From assembly GCF_003945595.2 (NCBI RefSeq), contig NW_024104520.1:2761501-2825500 (forward strand): a stretch of DNA of 64,000 bases, in the 5' to 3' direction. The translations under genes were made by a program, and so were the position numbers. The stretch's first letter is position 1; every line of letters begins with the position of its first letter. The notes beneath the pieces are model-generated. The model ran no database searches, was not told the DNA's origin, and worked only from the letters and a program-made list of their open reading frames with translations. The stretch comes from Pipra filicauda (Eukaryota > Chordata > Aves > Passeriformes > Pipridae). Shown piece by piece: positions 11,368 through 23,189 of the stretch.

Positions 11368-12941
11368 ATATCACTGTGAAAAAAAGAGTGATTTTGAAAA
11401 TGGTACTAAATACAGATTTGAACAGTGTGTTTACTGTCTTATATGAAACTGTAGACCCACAACTCCCAGTCTTTCTCCCATCCTGACATGGCATCATGTT
11501 ATTGCTTGGCATTGGCTTCTGTTTTCAAAGTAAAACCCATGTAGATATTTTGCAGTGATGATTCCATGAAGTCCTGTTTTGACCCTATCAGTATTTACTA
11601 TATTGTATTTCAAGTAAAATCAATGGAGCTACTGTGTATGTATGTCCTTTAAAATTAGGTAAGATTTAGAGACTCTAAGTGGTTTGTCTATTGAATGTCG
11701 TAACTGGAAGTATAAAATTGAAAATTGCTTAAGTTTTTTTTGAAAAAGATTCCCTTTACTTGGATATTCCCAGTTTCCATTACATCTTTAAAAAACAGAA
11801 ATTGATGACTGTATAATTAAAACTGGGGACCTGAAAAATAACTGTATTCCAGGAGAGTGAAAATATTCTCAGTTGGAAAAAGAAAGCAGAAATGAGCAAA
11901 TAGTAAAAATGTTTCCTGAGTGTTCATTAGAATTTAATCTATTGGGAAGCCTTAGCTTTCCTTCCACAGTGGAATGCTAAATCTCTATTGATATGGGAAA
12001 CAGTTTGAAATTCAAATCAGTAATGGAATTATAGAAATATTGTTACTATATAAGAAAGGAATTCCATAATATAGAAAAGAAAGTTTTGTATATGTCCGAA
12101 CACAGCTTTTGCATATCAAATTTGCCAAGGAGTTTGAAGTTAAGCTGTTTGTAGGGTACATGAGGATTTCCCCACCAATAACCCTAACAGGCAAAAGAGA
12201 AACAATTTTGTCATCATCATAGGTGTCATGGCTATTTTAACTGCAAAGAATGTATATTATATGTTCTTGATAATATTCTGTGAATGTTGTAGGAGAAGTC
12301 TACAAAAAAAAAAAGAAATTGTTCTCAATACAGACTGAAATTAGAATAAAATATGCTTGATATAAAGATGGAGAAAACTCCTTTGTAGGACAAACTGCAG
12401 AGACTGAAATTGTATTTGGGATTATGATTCTGTGCACACTCTGCACGCTGGAACTAGTCAGGATTGGACATATCCACATACTATACAAAGACTGGGCTTA
12501 TTCCAATATGTGGGTTGAATTTTGGATTGCTGACTCTTTTAAATGAATGATCTTTTCTTTCCTGTTCTATCACTTCAGCTTCTGGACATGTAGTTGCATA
12601 CTTGGTGAGAGTAGCACTGTTAAAAATGCACATAATAATAGGTGTGCTGCCTTTATTCTGCAAGATACAGAGGTCAAAAATGTTGCTTATGCTGGATACA
12701 TGCTTACAAAGTTATGCTTTTCCTAATGGAACAGTTTTGACAGCTGAGATTGGTTCAACTTCATGACATTCAGAAATGCATCAGTACATGTCATATTCTT
12801 CGTAGTGGGATATGTTATGATTGTGTACTGTAAATTACTCTGCAAAAATATAGGTATAAAAACATTTTAAAATATTAAGAATGAGGAATCAGAAATTGAA
12901 TTAAAGAATATTGTGACCATAAAATACAACAGTATTATGTC

Positions 12942-12983
12942 TAGGAAAAAAAAACATAAAAAAACCCCAAAAAACAAAAAAGA
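12942..12983. repeat. A/C-rich low-complexity tract
   Basis: Runs of A broken by CCCC and single C. It resembles the complement of the T/G tracts elsewhere. Confidence 0.75.
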
Positions 12984-15900
12984 GAATTATACCTCTGTGA
13001 ATGATTTTATTTTTTTAAAATGAAAATCAGTCTTATAAAAAAAATAGCATTATTTCATCAGGAAACTCATATATACCATTAAACACAGATGAAATTAAAA
13101 TGTTATTTTTATAGAAGTACTTTATCAGGGGCTTTTGTCTCTCCTGATATAACAAGATGAACCTTAGTCATACTCTACCTTCCTTCAGTTTGTAAAGCTT
13201 ATGTCTTCAGCTATGTGAAATGTGCAGCATGTGATGGAATTAGCGTACAGTGTTTGTCGGTAAGGAATAGTAGTCACAGGGAGGGCTAATTCTGCCAAGT
13301 ATTCTCTGAGGTGATTAATTGTTACTCCTTATTTCAGTAAGTGACTAATTTATGTTGTCAGAGATTTACTGCCTGCTGTTTAGCATGTGACAAAGTGATT
13401 CCAAACTGTACTCTCTGAGTTACTTGAACTGCAGCAAGGCTGGAGTAATTACAGTGTTGTGTAAGTGGAATTTCAATGGAAGCAATAAAGATAGACCCAG
13501 GGAACTGCAGAGGGCTCTTTTTTCTCTCTGTATATGATGTTGCTGCCATACTCGAGTATATCTGCAAAGACATAGTGATACATTGAATCTAGAGATTTAA
13601 TGTATTTATTTTGTTTAAATTTAATAGTTACTTTGAAAATAGAATCATACATACCGTACCAACTTTTTAAAAGTACAAACTACCAGGAACAATTGTCCGT
13701 TAATTCAGAAAAATATGTGGTAAAAAAAATGGAAGGAAAACCTAGGTCCAACAGTTGCTACTACTGTTGGAACAGAATGTCAGTGTCTGTTAGTGAATGT
13801 CAGTGAAGAGAGATATTTCCTTGTCCCATTCATATGTTCAGCTTAAAAAATAAAGAATGAGCTTCTGAGCACTAAATACTACACAATACCTTCTGTGTGC
13901 TTCAATTCTGTTTATAAAGTCTTTCAGCCAATATTCAGTAGTTAAGCCTGGTCATATACCCACTTTTGTGTTTTACAGCCCTTTAGAGTTTTTTTGACTC
14001 AATACTTGAGAAACATAGCTGGTGTGCAATCATTTTGTTTCTGTGTCAGTTCATTCAAGTCACATTTCTAAGTGCTTTTTTTCTGTAGCCATATAGGACA
14101 GACTTTTTTATTTAATGGGTACAAGGAGGAAAAAAACATGCATTGGAGAATGCACATCATCTAAACTTTTTATTCACACTTTCACCAACAGCAGCCAGCA
14201 CTGTGAAGAGACCAAAATAGAATTTCAAATCTTGAGCTAAATATTGCAAGATTTGGGACAAAATCACCAGACCCAGAAACACTTTCTATTTTCATGGGAA
14301 TTTATTTTTTGGGAAAAAATATCTTTTGTAAATATGGTATTTTAATTATTCTTGTAAGACAAAGAGGAAAAAGTCTATTGATGTTCAACATGTGCCCTTT
14401 GAATTTATTGTCATGAACTAGTAATAGAGTCCCTCAGAGAGAATCTAATTTTGAGCAGTACTAGTATATGTAAGGTATTTTTTCTGAAAGTTAGATTCTA
14501 CAATAGGACACCTATAATATTGTCCAGAACCTCTATGAATATATACAATTTCTCTTAACCAAAGTGAAATCAATAATCTTCACACAAACATGTTTGAAAC
14601 TAATCTTAAAGTATGCTACTGAATTAGCATTGTCTCTGACAATGAACTTTCAATTTTAATGACTCAAGAGACTTCTTTATTAAACATTGTCATAAATCAA
14701 CCAACCTTATATAAGGATCAGATTAGGGATTTGCATACGGGTAAAAGGTTAAGAAACTCTCTGTGTTGTTGTTATTTTTAATTTCCATCTTTAATGAGAT
14801 GTAGCATCACTATAATTGCTGGTTTGGTTTCCCTATATTTGAATACATAGGACTTGAGTTTACTTTTGTTATAGTTGCAGTCATCTCATATGTGAAAAAC
14901 ATACTGAAGCACATAAATTTAGGGTGAAAAAATCATATGGATTTCCTGCTTAACACAAACCAATTTGCACACAGATAGGATATTTCCACGGACCAGTCTA
15001 ATGCAAGATGATTACCGCTCATCAGAACATTGGAATTACTGTTAATTACAATTTTGTAAATTTAACAAACTTCATGTTGACGTACTAAAACCCTAGACTA
15101 GCAGTCTAATGTTTCTCTTTGCAATCAGAAAGTGTTAAAAGTAACTCAATTTTTGTAACTCAAATACTACTTTTTAACTTACTTTTAACAATGGGTTATT
15201 TTTATTTATTTCATTCTATGGGTTTAAGTAGAATCTTCTTTGTATACAGGGCTGTTGTTTTACAGTGAAAATCCCTGTGACAATCAATGCAAATACTTAT
15301 GGGAAAATGATTCTTCTAAAATCACTGTAAATTAGAGGGGATAATGTGCTCATGATATTAGTAGATACAGAGCTTTGATGAAGAATAGCAAACTAGAATA
15401 CTAAACTAGTGTGAAGAACTGGTTCAGCCTTACCAGGATGTTTTTACAGCCTTAATTTGAACTTAGAATTTGTATTTCCTACAGACTAAATTTCACTTAC
15501 TGAGTTTGATTCATAGTGGTTTTTTATAGTCCTTTCAGGAAACTAACATAAAAAAATAAAATTAAAAAAATGAAAAGAAAAAAAAAAGAAAAAACTAAGA
15601 AAAACAGTAGTTTTAATTAGAAATTAGTATAATGAAAAACTAGAGGAAAGCAGAGAGAAAACTAAAAAATCCGCATGATTCATTGGAGGAAAAAGTGTTA
15701 TAAGAGAAAAAAAAAAAAAAGTAAAGCTTTCACGAGCTATTTTGTTGACTTCTGGGAGGGGATAGATATTTTGACCTTAAAACATGCTGAAATTACTAAG
15801 CTTTACCTTCAGCATCCTCTGGGGACTCAAATGTTTCAGCATCATGAAAGGAACCTTCCAGGAATTCAGATTTATGTAGCTTGTTATAAGATATGGAGTG

Positions 15901-16724
15901 AATAAACTAATATTCTGGCATGTTAAGTTTATAAAACTGATCTCAGTGCCCTTTTTCTTAAAACAAAGGCAATAATAAAAATTAGCAGCATTTGCTAATT
16001 TGTTTATTGTGATATGTCTCAGTCAGTAAAAAATCTGGGTATTTAAAATAGGTTAGGTTTGGTAGAACTGAAATTTGTTTGCCTTTGTAATAGCAGCATA
16101 CAATAGTCTGAAATAAAAAACTAAACAAAGAAAAATTTACTTCAGTAGAGACCTTCTAGTAGCTCACACTGAGATAAAGAGAGAAGGGCCTTTTAACACA
16201 TGATGGCAGCTGACAAAAGGGAGGTGGCAATGACACTTCATGATAACCCTGCTGGCTTCCTCCATGGTGATCAAAGAACACTGCTTCTGCTTGGGAACCC
16301 CTGGCTGTACTGGGGTCTGGTGCAAGCCCTTCATAAAAGAAGGTCCTTAGATGAAGGCTTTAGAGGCAAAGCCATTAGCTCAAATTCTACCAAGTCTTTG
16401 GAGAAACCTGGCTTCATCTCAAAAACCAAAGGCACAGGAGCTCTGGAAAACTACACCCTATAACAAAGATAACTCTTCTGTTGGATGTAAGATGCCCTTC
16501 AATTTAGGCTGTGCAGTAAAAATTCATGTTAATACACAGATTATAATGTAGGATGACACAGTATGTCCTTAACACTAACTCTGGTTATTAATTGTATTCT
16601 TAGTGCTTCTTTTTGCTTAGCATTGGCATTTGCACTTTATTACAGGTGCATATATCTACACATAGACAGGGTACTCTATACCAAGTTCTACTATATTACT
16701 TAATCATACCATGTTTAAGCAATA

Positions 16725-16748
16725 ACTTAAGTAATTAATTACTTAAGT
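16725..16748. repeat. 24-bp perfect palindrome with homeodomain-type cores
   Basis: The sequence is its own reverse complement: arm ACTTAAGTAATT followed immediately by its complement AATTACTTAAGT, with no spacer. The centre TAATTAATTA holds overlapping TAAT/ATTA cores, the classic homeodomain recognition core, in dimer arrangement, and each arm holds a CTTAAG site. The next bases outward do not pair. Function as a binding site is inference. Confidence 0.8.
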
Positions 16749-16765
16749 AATAAAAATATGACTGC

Positions 16766-16802
16766 CAGATTATGCTAAAACAGATTATGTTAAACCAGAT
16801 TT
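16766..16802. repeat. 15-bp direct repeat, about 2.5 units
   Basis: CAGATTATGCTAAAA (16766-16780), CAGATTATGTTAAAC (16781-16795), then CAGATTT. It starts 17 bp after the 24-bp palindrome. Confidence 0.8.
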
Positions 16803-17631
16803 CATTGACAGTACCATTCATACATAGAAAAATCTGAAATTTCCCACCTCTCTTAAAATAACACACAGACATACAAGGGAAAGGAGCAGCAGAAGACATT
16901 TTCTCTGCACAATACCGAGGGTTGCAAAAGAAATACTGACAGAAATGAGCTCACTGAAAGAATGTGAAACTGAAGCTAGCAGGGGATTTTACAGATGATT
17001 TCTCAGAGTCTGATCCATGCTAAGGGGAATGGAAAAAAAAGGAGATGGGTGATAATTTGAATAGGTGAAAAGACTTTAGAGTCCTGTAGAAAAGAAACAG
17101 GGACAGATTAAGTGAATTTTAGTGGACACTGACTTTCATACCATATGGTCCGGTGCAACAAAAGTGTGATTGCCTGCTGACTTTGGGCATGAAATTAGAA
17201 ACACTAAATAGTAGTGGAGTTTGAGAACTGATAGGCATCAGCACAAGTTTCACTCACTGAGCCTCAGATCTTGCTAAAGCCAAACCCAGCAAGGGATTTT
17301 AAAACTGCCTATGGCATTTTCAAATCAATCCATCAGTCTGTAGGTAGCAATGCAAAGAGTGCACAGCCAGCACAATACATGTTCCAACCAGTGACAACTC
17401 TGCTAGTGCATTTTGAGCAACCCACAAGCAATTCAAAAGTCCTGTGAGGAAAGAACCACAATAAATGAGCCTCTGTTCCCGAGAGGTTGAAACATGATTA
17501 CAAGGATTAGGAAACAGCAATGTCACTTGAACAAAGAAAAATGTGTCATAAAATTAGATGCATGGAAAAAAATACTCTTGCATACAGATCACCCTAGCTT
17601 ATTATAGTATTACTCTCTCTCATAACATGAC

Positions 17632-17730
17632 TTGTTTGGGTTTTTTTAGTTTGTTTGGTTGGTTGGTTTGTTTTTGTTTTGGTTTGGGTTTGGTTTTTTT
17701 GTTTGTTTGTTTTGTTTTGTTTTGTTTTTT
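17632..17730. repeat. T/G-rich tract with GGTTGGTTGG cores
   Basis: TTTGGTTGGTTGGTTTG-type sequence passes into GTTTGTTTG and GTTTT units. Several GG steps lie close together, which could allow a two-tetrad quadruplex. The 71-codon frame running through it is a low-complexity artefact. Confidence 0.85.
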
Positions 17731-18936
17731 TAATTACACAGAGAAAAACTGCAGTGTTTCAGGCCAAACTTAAACTAATCATACAAGGCATGACCTGTCA
17801 GTGAAAATGCTCTCTTCTGTGCAAAGCAATGAAACCTAGTGCAGGTGAACAGGTAACTAGTTGCTATTGAGCTTATGGTAATGTGCTCTGGAAGAACATG
17901 GTGAGACAGACATTAGAGTAAGATTTAGTGACAGTATTAAAGCATCCAGCTGACATTGGTAATAGTGCTTTCCCATGAAGGAATCTGTATAGCTGAACTC
18001 TAAAATGGGCTTTCATTTCTGGAATATTCAATTGAGAGTGAAAAGCTGCGGGTAGTGAAGGGACAAGACGTCTTGCACAAAGGATTCTCTGTATGTTAGT
18101 GGTTAAAAACAATTATGGTTCTCTGTATACCTACATTTCAAGGAGTCTTTTGGCAGAGATCTGCTTTTTCTGTTTTATAGTAGACAAACAGCCAATCCAA
18201 AAGCAGAAACATTTCATTTTGTTCCCAAGGCAAAATCCAAACAAAATAGAAAATATTTCTCTTCAAAGTCATTTTTAATGGAATGATGTTTAGCTCAACA
18301 TTTTTTACTCTTGAAGGCCAGCTCCTACTTGAGTGTACAGTGATTAGCACAATGATAAATATGACTTTAAACCTATAAATATCTTCTAATAAAGAAAATA
18401 CAACAAAAAACAAAGTGTATTTCCATAAACAAGCTCCATATTAAAAAAAAAATTGTATTTTTTGAGACTTTGTTATACCCATCAGAATTGTGGTTAATGA
18501 GATGTAAATCAAGTCTTACTGACAATTCTTCATCATTGGTTTGAGTTTAAATTGGAAGTTATCAAACTACAGAATATTTTTATTTTATCTACTTCACTAG
18601 ATTATTTGTTGACACTAGTATTAAAGTCTATGGAAATAATCTAACCTGATCAATGATAAGAAGAAGCATTTAGGTGTAAGCAGGATAGTGTTAATCCATC
18701 TCTTTGACCTTACAGTTCCTGAAAATGTTATTTGAAGAAATATCAGAAAATAACAGTGAGTGAATTATCACTAAAATTTCTGAAGGAAAAAAATGTACCT
18801 TTCAGGAAAAAAAAGGCTGGAACTAAATTTCACCTTTTATCTGGCATAAAATCCACACAGCATTAAGAGAAGAATGAACTAAGACAACAGAAAATAGAGA
18901 AGCATGTGTTTTTTTCGGCTTATGCATATTTGTACT

Positions 18937-18955
18937 TATATATATATATATATAA
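18937..18955. repeat. (TA)n microsatellite
   Basis: Uninterrupted TA dinucleotides, about nine units. Confidence 0.9.
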
Positions 18956-19260
18956 CTATTTAAATTTTTCTTACTGATTTTTCATGTAAGCTTTTGTTTC
19001 TGACTGTATTAAGAGAGTCCTAAGGCTGCTTTGATACCTGCTTGCATGCAAGTCTGTTTGCATTTCACAGAAAGCCTCTTCCCTTTAAGGTTTACAATAT
19101 TGTTTAGATTAGATTTCTTTTCATGTTATATATGTCTCACTGTACCTCATGGTCTTGGTAAATTTTTTATATTATTTTATTCTATATTGCCTGTGAGATA
19201 AAACTTTTTGATAATTCCATCATATTTGGGTTTGTAGGAATATTTTAGATTTTGGAATAG

Positions 19261-19378
19261 GTTTTTTGTTTGATTTGTTTTATTTTGGTTTGGGGTTTTT
19301 TGTTGCTTTTTTTTGGTTGTTTTTTTGTTTTGTTTTGGTTTTGGTTTTGGGGTGGTTTTCATTTTGTTTTGTTATTTT
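19261..19378. repeat. T/G-rich low-complexity tract
   Basis: About 118 bp of TTTTG, GGTTTGGGG and TTTTGGTTTTGG units. It yields low-complexity frames on both strands (Lys/Thr/Asn-rich on minus, Phe/Gly-rich on plus) that are not genes. Confidence 0.85.
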
Positions 19379-21093
19379 GCATTTTTTCAATTTAATTTTT
19401 TTTCCTTTTTAGTTCCACACAGCTTGTTCAACTCTATTTTCCATGTTGATTTTGATGTTCTAGACTTTTTCCAGTCCAGGGTGCTAGGCCTGCATACAAC
19501 TTTATTCTTGAAAGTCATGTTTTGAATCTTCATGTATTCAGCAGATGGTTATAGATAAATTCCCATTAAATTATTGAAATATGATATCCACCCAAAATCA
19601 AAAGTAATAATAAACAAGGATTTTCTTAGAAAATAGACTATAAATTTCTTGTATTTTTCATGATGTGCCATATGTTGTCACCATGTTCGGTTCCATTATT
19701 GCCACCTGTTCCAAAACCAAATGGTATCTTAGGCTGTTACATGACTATAGTTATTAGGACAGCTCAGCACGCAGTTGTTATACTAGAGCAGAATATAAAA
19801 CATAAAAATTAGAAGGAAGATACAGAAGCAAAGAAGGGATATTAAAATATATACCTTTTTTCAAACTTAATTCTTTCTGTAATCTTATCCATAAATCATT
19901 GTTCTATAAAATCTAAAAAATAAGAAAAAAAAGAAAAATATTTATTTACTTAAGTGCTGCCAATGTCCCCTCTAATAGTTCAGTACTGTGCTTTAGATGT
20001 TTTACAATGGGTAATTACAATTATATTTTTCTACTGGTACATTTTCTTTTTAGCTCTTTTATTAGGATAAACTGGTTTTGAATGATAAAAAAGTAAGGGT
20101 TTTTAATTTCATTTATGTTTACTACAAATTTCTGCTCATCTAGACATTTTCATAAAAATAATTTCTACTGAGATATGTTAAAAATCCATTTAGTGCATTC
20201 ATAGAATTCAAGTCCAGGAAAAGAAAGAGGAAAAAGGATTTCAAGAGAATAAAAGTATACTAGGAAAAAGAAAAGGTGAGAAAACTGTTTATAAGGTAAT
20301 TTAAGCTCAAAGAAGAATGTAGACTAGGATTATGGTAGGAATTTTTTTCTCTCTCTCTCAGACGAAATTGAAAAACTGTATGATGATGTCCAAATCAGGT
20401 TAGGTAATAAACTCTAAACAGATCAGAGAAATCTACAATTTACAAGAGAAAAATCAACCTTCTCAGAATATTATTGTAGATACATTTTGTTTTGTATATC
20501 GTTCTGTTAAAAATTTAAGAAGAAAAACACTTCAGGAAATTTACAGATTTGGAGTATTTAACATACAGTAGAGGATGAAAGTTTCAGGACTGTTTTGGCA
20601 TCATCCACAGACTAAGCTAAACCCTCCTCTAAAATAAAAATATCTCATGCATTCATTTACGAGTGGACTTCTGGCCATAACCCACTGTTGCCTGCTGTGG
20701 TGATTTGGAACGTGGTAAGTAATATAAAAGGATCACTTCATGTATGATCCATTTCTGACTTCTCTGTGAAAAAGCACAGCATGAGATTTCAACAGTTCCA
20801 AGGTCTTGGGCATCCTGGGCCTGGGTACCACAGTGAGTTATTCTTAAAAGCCATGCTATCAAATACATAGCCATTTCCTTTTTTTTAAAACCATTAGTGA
20901 TCAAGTATTGTTTATCATGCGTTTAATGTAAGAGTATGCACCTCCATGCACAGCCAAGTGTGTGTATGCACATATATTCCATACAGCAAGAACCATTCCA
21001 GGTCTGGTCCTGACTCTGACTGTGCTGAATTTGATGATTTGCAAAACTGGAATGATACAGCACTGGAACAAAATATGACAGTGTTCTCAAACA

Positions 21094-21113
21094 AGCTATA
21101 TATATATATAGCT
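21094..21113. repeat. TA-repeat palindrome capped by AGCT
   Basis: AGC followed by seven TA pairs and GCT gives a 20-bp perfect palindrome. It is probably a chance by-product of the microsatellite. Confidence 0.85.
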
Positions 21114-22553
21114 ACATTGTCTCAGAGATGTGTTTTGGAACAGTTAGTGCAAAAAATAGCATAATAACAGCTAACATCCTTTTCCTTTTCAAAGCACTTT
21201 ACAAGCCTTAACTAATTAATTAGTATGTATCACTCATCATTAGACAACATTGTAAGAACTTGGTATATAATTCTCTAATGGCTGTTACTAAGAATTCCCT
21301 TTGGGAGGCACTCAAAAAGGTTAATGCTTAGTGTTGAAGAGATCATTAGCTCAGCCTTTCTAAACCAGTTGTTCTTGTATATATTTTAAATATCCCACAT
21401 ACTCATAATTGTATATGGATCTACGTCTTTGAAGCATGGAGTTTATATACCCTTTGTTTTCTAGAGGAATATATATATTTTACATAACTTTTCCTTACTA
21501 TATTGTAGAGATTTATTTGCATTCTACATTGTACGACCTGTGAGAAGACAAACACAGCAAAAACCAGAAATATAAGAGTGCTGCAGACTCTGCTTTGTGT
21601 GATTCTTTTCAGAATTATGTGATGTGAATCAGAATGAGAAAATATTTGATTGCAATGTTGTTGCTTTCTGACAGCTTTCTGAAATGCTTTTTCGAAACTT
21701 GCTGCTTCCAATTAATTATGAAATCACAAGTTGCTTGGCTGTAGTTGTCCAAACCTGGGAAATATTGAATTTCAGCCCTTTGGTGAAAGGAAACTCTTGA
21801 GATCTCTACTTTTAACATTTTATTAGAAAGCAAACAAAAAAGTATCCCCTCTTTTCAAGGCTTCTTCTCTCTGAGGATTAAGTTAATATAGCTCATATGC
21901 CCTTTAACATGCCACTTAGCAATTGTGTGCTGCAGCTGACAGCTGGGGCATGACAGCATCTTATTTATCAATCTTTTACCAGTTTATGAGAAAGGCTGGC
22001 ATATTTTGTCAGGAATGTCTGTATTTAAGCTTCTTGACATATAAATAAAAGAGGAAAATATGTAAAATGCACAAGTGTAAATGACTACTGCTCCAATTTA
22101 AAGAATTTCCTTTTTGAGTTTTAATTGAACAAAAACAAAGCCAAAAGCATATCCCTTGAGTTACGTCTATTTCATTTTATATTAATCATGCCAAGGGACA
22201 CATTTAGCTGGAGAGTTTGGATCTGTACCTCCCTTCATTTGAGACAATATTGTCCATATTCTCCTTCCAGTGCTTCAGTTTTCCTGCCTCAGAAATGAAT
22301 GAGTTTCTTAAGAACTGAACCAAAGTGAGAATTGCAATTTAGGCTCTATAAATGATTAGACGCAGAAGGAGCTAAGGAGAGCTGACTTTGTAATTCTATG
22401 TTATCTTCAGCTGTACTAAATCCTCCTGGAGGAGACTTTTTTCTTGTGTATGTTAGTCTTTCCTTGGAAAAGGATTGCTTACAATCTTTATTCTCACTAG
22501 AAATTCTTACTCCAAAAAAACCCATAAAAATCAACACATATTAAACAATCCAG

Positions 22554-22565
22554 AGTGTTAAGAAA
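22554..22565. repeat. Candidate target-site duplication of CR1, left copy
   Basis: AGTGTTAAGAAA here matches AGTGTTTAGAAA at 23178-23189 in 11 of 12 positions. The two copies sit exactly at the ends of the CR1 piece. Confidence 0.65.
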
Positions 22566-23177
22566 TCATAGAATCAACCAGGTTTAAAAAGACCTCCAAG
22601 ATCATCAAGTCCAACCCTTGATCCAATACCACCGTGGTTACTAGACCATGACAATAAGTGCCACATCCAGTCTCATCTTAAAAACCTCCAGAGATGGTGG
22701 GTCTACCACCTCCCTGGGCAGCCCATTCCAATGTCTGATTACTCCCTCTGTAAAGAATTTCTTTCTAATATCCAACCTAAACCTCCTCTTGCATAGCTTA
22801 AGATCGTGCCCTCTTGTCCTACTGATAGTTGCCTGGGAGAAGAGACCAACCCCCACCTGGCTCCAACCTCCTTTCAGGGAGTTGTAGAGAGTGATGAGGT
22901 CTCCCCTGAGCCTCCTCTTCTCCAGGCTGAACAACCCCAGCTCCCTCAGCCTCTCCTCATGGGACTTGTGCTTGAGTCCCCTCATCAGCCTCATTGCTCT
23001 TCTCTGGACCTGCTCCAGGACCTCAATGTCCTTCCTGAACTGAGGGGCCCAGAACTGGACACAGTACTCCAGGTGTGGCCTCACTAACACTGATTACAGG
23101 GGAAGAATCACTTCCCTGGTTCTGTTGGCCACACTGTTCCTGATCCAGACCAGGATGCCATTGGCCTTGACCTGATA
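22566..23177 (-). mobile_element. CR1 LINE, 5'-truncated 3' end
   Basis: Minus-strand CR1. Its 3' end is the avian CR1 terminus, read here as the complement tcatagaatcaaccagg, with one tail octamer. It continues through a 75-bp 3' UTR, the ORF2 stop at 22641-22643, and about 530 bp of ORF2. Homology to the copy at 26760-27491 ends near 23168 (ttggcctt), which is the 5' truncation; about nine extra bases follow before the flanking duplicate. Flanks carry a 12-bp near-identical repeat. Avian CR1 insertions often lack clear duplications, so this one is informative if real. Confidence 0.93.
22641..23090 (-). pseudogene. CR1 ORF2 C-terminus, partial
   Basis: The open part gives 149 codons ending at the TAG shared with other CR1 copies. 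It encodes the conserved CR1 C-terminal region: [29 protein letters not shown], a leucine- and arginine-rich segment with [17 protein letters not shown], then [19 protein letters not shown]. The full-length family protein carries endonuclease and reverse transcriptase domains upstream; both are missing. An in-frame TAA at 23094-23096 interrupts homology that continues to about 23168. It is therefore a dead fragment. Confidence 0.9.
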
Positions 23178-23189
23178 AGTGTTTAGAAA
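23178..23189. repeat. Candidate target-site duplication of CR1, right copy
   Basis: AGTGTTTAGAAA pairs with 22554-22565 with one mismatch. Confidence 0.65.

Larger units (their letters stand above)
11368..17631. other. Unique A+T-rich noncoding DNA
   Basis: About 6.3 kb with no recognisable gene or transposon. It contains an A/C tract at 12942-12983, A-rich runs at 15545-15600 and 15700-15720, a perfect palindrome at 16725-16748 and a small tandem duplication at 16766-16802. Confidence 0.6.
17731..22553. other. Unique A+T-rich noncoding DNA
   Basis: No gene or transposon recognised. Simple sequences lie at 18937-18955 (TA)n, 19261-19378 (T/G) and 21094-21113 (TA palindrome). The part at 21880-22130 is less repetitive, with balanced composition, and could be a conserved noncoding element; that cannot be tested from one sequence. 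Confidence 0.55.

Noticed and set aside
19177..19525. Lys/Thr/Asn-rich and Phe-rich frames
   Set aside because: Low-complexity translations of the T/G tract at 19261-19378.
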